Source: Prolixibacteraceae bacterium (lineage in GTDB: Bacteria; Bacteroidota; Bacteroidia; Bacteroidales; Prolixibacteraceae). Taken from it: 10,963 bases of DNA. Of this stretch, positions 7,958 through 10,963 are shown one piece after another. The stretch covers positions 1-10,963 of the forward strand of contig JAGYOI010000026.1 of the NCBI GenBank assembly GCA_018399395.1, read 5' to 3'. Every line of letters starts with the position of its first letter. Positions within the stretch are counted from its first letter, which is position 1. Under the pieces are notes generated by a model, which had not been told where the DNA came from, ran no database searches, and was given only the letters and a program-made list of their open reading frames with translations. Both the position numbers and the translations under genes were made by a program.

Positions 7958-8971
7958 ATGGCTAATCTATCAACAACTTACATGGGGTTAACCCTAAAAA
8001 ATCCGCTTGTTTTGGGTGCCAGTAATATGGTAACTGATATTGAGCAAGTAAAAAAAGCAGAAAAAGCAGGCGTAGCAGCTGTAGTTTTTAAATCGCTTTT
8101 TGAAGAACAATTACAGTTAGAGTCACTTCAACTCGATGAAGACCTTCATGAATATGATTACCGGAATGCTGAAATGGAAAGGATATTTCCGGAGATTGAA
8201 CACGCCGGTCCAAAAGAACACTTGCTGGCCGTACGAAAATTAAAAGAAAGTATCTCCATTCCTTTAATCGCCAGTATCAATGCCATATATGAACCAACCT
8301 GGGTTGAGTATGCACAGATGTTGGCCGAAAATGGTGTTGATGGCCTTGAGTTAAATTTTTACCGTGTTCCTATTTCTTCCGATGCCAATGCCAAAAGCAT
8401 TGAAGAACATCAAATAAAAATGCTGAAGCAGGTTAAAGAGGCTGTTGATATTCCGGTATCGGTTAAGTTGAGTACATTTTATACCAATCCGTTAAATTTT
8501 ATTGCAAAGCTTAACAAAGCCGGTGCCGATGGCATTGTAATATTCAACCGTTTTTTTCAGCCCGATATTAATATCGATAAGGAAGAATTTGAATTTCCAT
8601 GGGATTTAACCCGTGAAGGCGATTACCAGGTAACATTGAGATATGCAGGTTTGCTTTTTAATAAGCTTAATGGTAGTTTGGTGGCTAATCGCGGTATCAA
8701 GACTTCTGCCGAGGTAATAAAAATGTTACTGGCAGGCGCCGATGCAACTCAGCTTGTTAGTACTTTTTACAAAAATGGTGTTGGTTATGCCGAAACCATT
8801 CTGAAAGAACTTGAAGACTGGATGGATAAGAAAGGTTATAAATCCCTTAATGACTTTAAAGGTAAATTATCAAAAGAAAGTATCAACGATGAATTTGTGT
8901 ATAAACGTGCACAGTACATCGATATTCTTAGAAATTCGGAAGAAGTACTGAAAAAATATCCAATGCGTTAA
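7958..8971 (+). CDS. Dihydroorotate dehydrogenase-like flavoprotein
   Basis: This 337-residue TIM-barrel protein belongs to the dihydroorotate dehydrogenase superfamily (COG0167 type). It opens with LSTTYMGLTLKNPLVLGAS, has the FMN-contact Lys in VVFKS (K45), the strand SVKLS, and a C-terminal phosphate-binding region (VANRGIKTSAEVIKMLLAGADATQLVSTF). Size and layout fit class 1 enzymes. However, the catalytic loop, normally NxSCPN or NxSxPN, reads NFYRVP (133-138), so the usual Cys/Ser base is replaced by Arg (R136), and the substrate-binding INS motif reads FNR. It is therefore unlikely to be the PyrD of pyrimidine synthesis. From memory, such dihydroorotate dehydrogenase-like proteins are common in Bacteroidota and sometimes lie near pyruvate:ferredoxin oxidoreductase genes; none is in view here. 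No pyr gene is adjacent. The gene is monocistronic, with its own 5' spacer and a terminator 22 bases after the stop. FMN binding is likely; the reaction is unknown. Confidence 0.88.
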   Translation: MANLSTTYMGLTLKNPLVLGASNMVTDIEQVKKAEKAGVAAVVFKSLFEEQLQLESLQLDEDLHEYDYRNAEMERIFPEIEHAGPKEHLLAVRKLKESISIPLIASINAIYEPTWVEYAQMLAENGVDGLELNFYRVPISSDANAKSIEEHQIKMLKQVKEAVDIPVSVKLSTFYTNPLNFIAKLNKAGADGIVIFNRFFQPDINIDKEEFEFPWDLTREGDYQVTLRYAGLLFNKLNGSLVANRGIKTSAEVIKMLLAGADATQLVSTFYKNGVGYAETILKELEDWMDKKGYKSLNDFKGKLSKESINDEFVYKRAQYIDILRNSEEVLKKYPMR

Positions 8972-8992
8972 AATAAAGATATTCTATAATAG

Positions 8993-9022
8993 AAAGGAGC
9001 TCATTTAAAAATGGGCTTTTTT
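8993..9022 (+). terminator. Intrinsic terminator after the DHOD-like gene
   Basis: AGCTCATT (8998-9005) pairs with AATGGGCT (9010-9017) around a TAAA loop. There is one G-T wobble, and pairing can extend outward through A-T pairs (AAA 8993-8995 with TTT 9020-9022). The 3' arm runs into a run of six T (9017-9022). It lies 22 bases after the stop codon and separates this gene from nadB. Confidence 0.8.
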
Positions 9023-9050
9023 CTTGAGTTGTGATTTATAAAAGACTTTA

Positions 9051-9084
9051 TTGACGGATTTTGTAATGTACAGCCTTACTTTAG
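9051..9084 (+). promoter_or_regulatory. Weak candidate promoter for nadB
   Basis: TTG at 9051-9053 and TACTTTAG at 9077-9084 resemble the Bacteroidota -33 (TTG) and -7 (TAnnTTTG) elements, with one mismatch in the second and a spacer of 23 bases, at the long end of what is accepted. It is correctly placed, downstream of the terminator at 9022 and about 90 bases before the preferred nadB start. A second near match, TTGCTTTG at 9090-9097, lacks a well-placed TTG. Support is by eye only. Confidence 0.3.
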
Positions 9085-9180
9085 TAATATTGCTTTGATG
9101 CAGTCGATAAAAAGCGTATTTTAGCACACTGTAATTATTTGCTGCGAAAGTACATGCAGCATTCAAAATCTATTTCTGAA

Positions 9181-10728
9181 ATGCGGATTAAGACAGACTT
9201 TCTAATTATCGGTTCGGGATTGGCCGGATTATCAATGGCTATTAAAGCTTCAAAATATGGTACAGTAACCATTGTAACAAAAGCAGGACTGAACGATAGC
9301 AATACCGTTTATGCGCAAGGGGGAATTGCTGCAGTTATTACACCGGAGGATAATTTTGAGAACCACATAGAAGACACGCTTGTAGCTGGTGCCGGGGTAT
9401 GCGACAAAGAAGTAGTAAGAAAAGTTATTGAACACGCTCCTGCTCTAATTAACGAATTGATTGATTGGGGTGCAAATTTTGATAAAACTGAATCGGGGAG
9501 TTACGATTTAAATAAAGAAGGTGGGCATTCAGAATACAGGATATTGCACCATAAAGACAATACCGGCTACGAAATACAACGTGCATTGGTTGAGAAGATA
9601 CACGCGCACCCAAATATTACTGTGCTCGAAAACCATTTCTCAATCGATTTGATAACCCAGCACCACACCGGTGAAGTTGTAAAACGTCACCATAGCGACA
9701 CAAAATGTTTTGGCGCTTATGTTTTCGACCGTGAAACAAAAGAGGCAAAAACGATATTGTCGAAATTAACCTTTTTAGCAACGGGTGGAGCTGGAAATCT
9801 GTATTCGAACACTACCAATCCGGTAACAGCAACCGGCGACGGGATTGCCATGATGTACCGGGCTAAAGGCATTGTTGACAATATGGAGTTTGTGCAGTTT
9901 CATCCTACTTCGTTATACAACCCAAATGAGAAGCCGGCTTATTTAATTACCGAGGCAATGCGGGGGTTTGGTGCTATACTGAAAACGGTTGATGGCAGGG
10001 AATTTATGCAGAAATATGACGAACGCGGGTGCCTGGCACCGCGCGATATTGTTGCCCGTGCCATTGATAATGAAATAAAATCACGGGGCGACGATTATGT
10101 ATTGCTCGACTGCACGCATCTTGATAAAGAAAAACTGGTGGCACATTTTCCAAATATCCACAAAAAATGCCTCTCATTAAATATTGATATTACTAAGGAT
10201 CCTATCCCTGTTGTACCTGCAGCACATTATATCTGTGGGGGCGTGAAAGTAGATACAAATGCCCGCACTTCAATTAAACATTTATATGCTGCCGGCGAAA
10301 CAGCCAATACCGGGTTGCATGGGGCAAACCGACTGGCATCTAATAGTTTAATGGAGGCTCTGGTGTATGCCGACTGGGCGGTTGCTGATGCTTCAAAACT
10401 GGTTGATGAAATTGAAATAAACGATTCTATCCCTGATTGGAACGATAAAGGGACATCGCATCCCGAAGAGATGGTATTGATAACCCAAAGTTTGAAAGAA
10501 GTACAGCAAATAATGAGCGTGTATGTTGGAATTGTTCGCAGTGAAGTGAGGCTGCAACGAGCTTACGACCGGTTGTGGATTATTTACAATGAAACCGAAG
10601 AATTATACAAAAAAACAAAATTATCGTTGCCTTTGTGTGAGTTGCGGAACATTATTAATGTAGCTTACCTGGTAATTAAACATGCCTATTCCCGGAAGAA
10701 AAGTATTGGCCTGCACTATATGTCATAA
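9181..10728 (+). CDS. nadB: L-aspartate oxidase
   Basis: This FAD enzyme oxidises L-aspartate to iminoaspartate, which quinolinate synthase (NadA) condenses with dihydroxyacetone phosphate: the first step of de novo NAD synthesis, in the cytosol. Numbered from ATG 9181 (515 residues, normal for the family), it has the dinucleotide-binding motif G11-S-G-L-A-G16 after a short beta strand, SNTVYAQGGIAAV, EGGHSEYRILH (E113), HPTSLY (H241), APRDIVARAID (R288), VPAAHYICGG (H349) and GANRLASNSLMEAL (R384). These correspond to E. coli NadB E121, H244, R290, H351 and R386, so all catalytic and substrate-binding residues appear intact. The C-terminal helical domain of the succinate dehydrogenase/fumarate reductase flavoprotein family is complete and ends near the typical GLHY. 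Start choice: ATG 9181 places the Rossmann strand at residue 7 as in homologues; ATG 9154 and TTG 9139 are in frame but add an unconserved leader. nadA and nadC are not in the window. Confidence 0.95.
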   Translation: MRIKTDFLIIGSGLAGLSMAIKASKYGTVTIVTKAGLNDSNTVYAQGGIAAVITPEDNFENHIEDTLVAGAGVCDKEVVRKVIEHAPALINELIDWGANFDKTESGSYDLNKEGGHSEYRILHHKDNTGYEIQRALVEKIHAHPNITVLENHFSIDLITQHHTGEVVKRHHSDTKCFGAYVFDRETKEAKTILSKLTFLATGGAGNLYSNTTNPVTATGDGIAMMYRAKGIVDNMEFVQFHPTSLYNPNEKPAYLITEAMRGFGAILKTVDGREFMQKYDERGCLAPRDIVARAIDNEIKSRGDDYVLLDCTHLDKEKLVAHFPNIHKKCLSLNIDITKDPIPVVPAAHYICGGVKVDTNARTSIKHLYAAGETANTGLHGANRLASNSLMEALVYADWAVADASKLVDEIEINDSIPDWNDKGTSHPEEMVLITQSLKEVQQIMSVYVGIVRSEVRLQRAYDRLWIIYNETEELYKKTKLSLPLCELRNIINVAYLVIKHAYSRKKSIGLHYMS

Positions 10729-10755
10729 AAAACAAAGGCTGCCTCCTGTTTTCAG

Positions 10756-10791
10756 TTTTGGGACACCCAAAAAGGAATAAGTTTATTCCTT
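10756..10791 (+). terminator. Tandem hairpins downstream of nadB, possible weak terminator
   Basis: Two perfect inverted repeats abut 27 bases after the nadB stop. TTTTGGG/CCCAAAA (10756-10762 and 10766-10772) has a 3-base loop. AAGGAATA/TATTCCTT (10772-10779 and 10784-10791) has a 4-base loop. They share base 10772, so only one can fully form at a time. Neither is followed by a long T run on either strand, so they are not textbook intrinsic terminators. Their position suggests transcript 3'-end formation or protection. Confidence 0.4.
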
Positions 10792-10869
10792 CAAGTCAAT
10801 TGAAAACACGCTTAATTTATTATTTCTTTCTTATTGCTCATTTTATATTATCTCTTAATCATCTTTAAT

Positions 10870-10963
10870 GGGGGCTTTGCCCCAAAACCCCACTGACTTT
10901 TTTGTCTTGATACAAAAAACTCAGGAAAAAAAATCAAGTCAAAAATAAGCTCCCCCCGCTCTC
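10870..10963. repeat. Palindrome-rich segment, probable dispersed intergenic repeat, cut by window end
   Basis: Dense nested symmetry fills this gene-free end. GGGGC (10871-10875) pairs with GCCCC (10879-10883) around TTT, and a competing CCCC lies at 10888-10891. CTGACTTTTTTG (10893-10904) pairs with CAAAAAACTCAG (10913-10924) with one mismatch and an 8-base loop. CTTGAT (10906-10911) in that loop can instead pair with ATCAAG (10933-10938). The following stretch is C-rich (CCCCCC near 10952-10957). From memory, elements with a G-rich/C-rich hairpin followed by CTTGATacaaaaa...ATCAAG recur between genes in many Bacteroidota genomes. Only one copy is in view, so repetition is not shown here. 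No ORF is present. Confidence 0.5.

Noticed and set aside
9139..9180. TTG 9139 or ATG 9154 as the nadB start
   Set aside because: They add up to 14 residues before the conserved Rossmann strand that have no counterpart in known NadB. ATG 9181 fits the family start, though ATG 9154 is not excluded.

Overview
The window most likely comes from a Bacteroidota genome, probably a marine or anaerobic Marinilabiliales/Prolixibacteraceae-type organism. The evidence is AT-rich DNA, Lys/Asn/Ile-rich proteins, little Shine-Dalgarno signal before starts, and one exact match to the TAnnTTTG promoter element of this phylum. The placement is inference; no rRNA or other marker gene is present. The content is chromosomal and mostly ordinary. 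I see no phage, transposase, CRISPR array, tRNA or rRNA.

Region 1 (2-5952, + strand) is a run of four signalling genes. First is the 3' part of a PAS-GAF sensor protein that ends in a coiled coil with no kinase. Ten bases later comes a membrane histidine kinase with a periplasmic solute-binding (SBP_bac_3) sensor, then a single-domain CheY/Rcp1-like response regulator, then a soluble REC-PAS-GAF-histidine kinase. Together they look like a multi-input phosphotransfer module: a periplasmic ligand sensor feeding a stand-alone receiver and a second kinase that carries its own receiver. No protein in the run has a DNA-binding, cyclase or other effector domain, so the final output lies outside the window or acts by protein contact.

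Region 2 (5949-7739, - strand) is a secreted metallophosphatase/5'-nucleotidase of the UshA type, convergent with the last kinase. The two stop codons are interleaved in one TTAA. A 218-base spacer (7740-7957) then separates it from a divergent gene.

Region 3 (7958-10728, + strand) holds two metabolic genes. One is a dihydroorotate dehydrogenase-like flavoprotein that lacks the usual catalytic Cys/Ser loop, followed by a clear intrinsic terminator. The other is nadB (L-aspartate oxidase, first step of de novo NAD synthesis) with all key active-site residues. The last 235 bases have no gene. They contain two small back-to-back hairpins and a palindrome-rich segment that looks like a dispersed repeat running off the window end.

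I found no convincing wholly new system. The points most worth a second look are the output-less signalling cluster with its altered ligand-binding sensor, the degenerate active site of the dihydroorotate dehydrogenase-like protein, and the palindromic repeat at the right edge.
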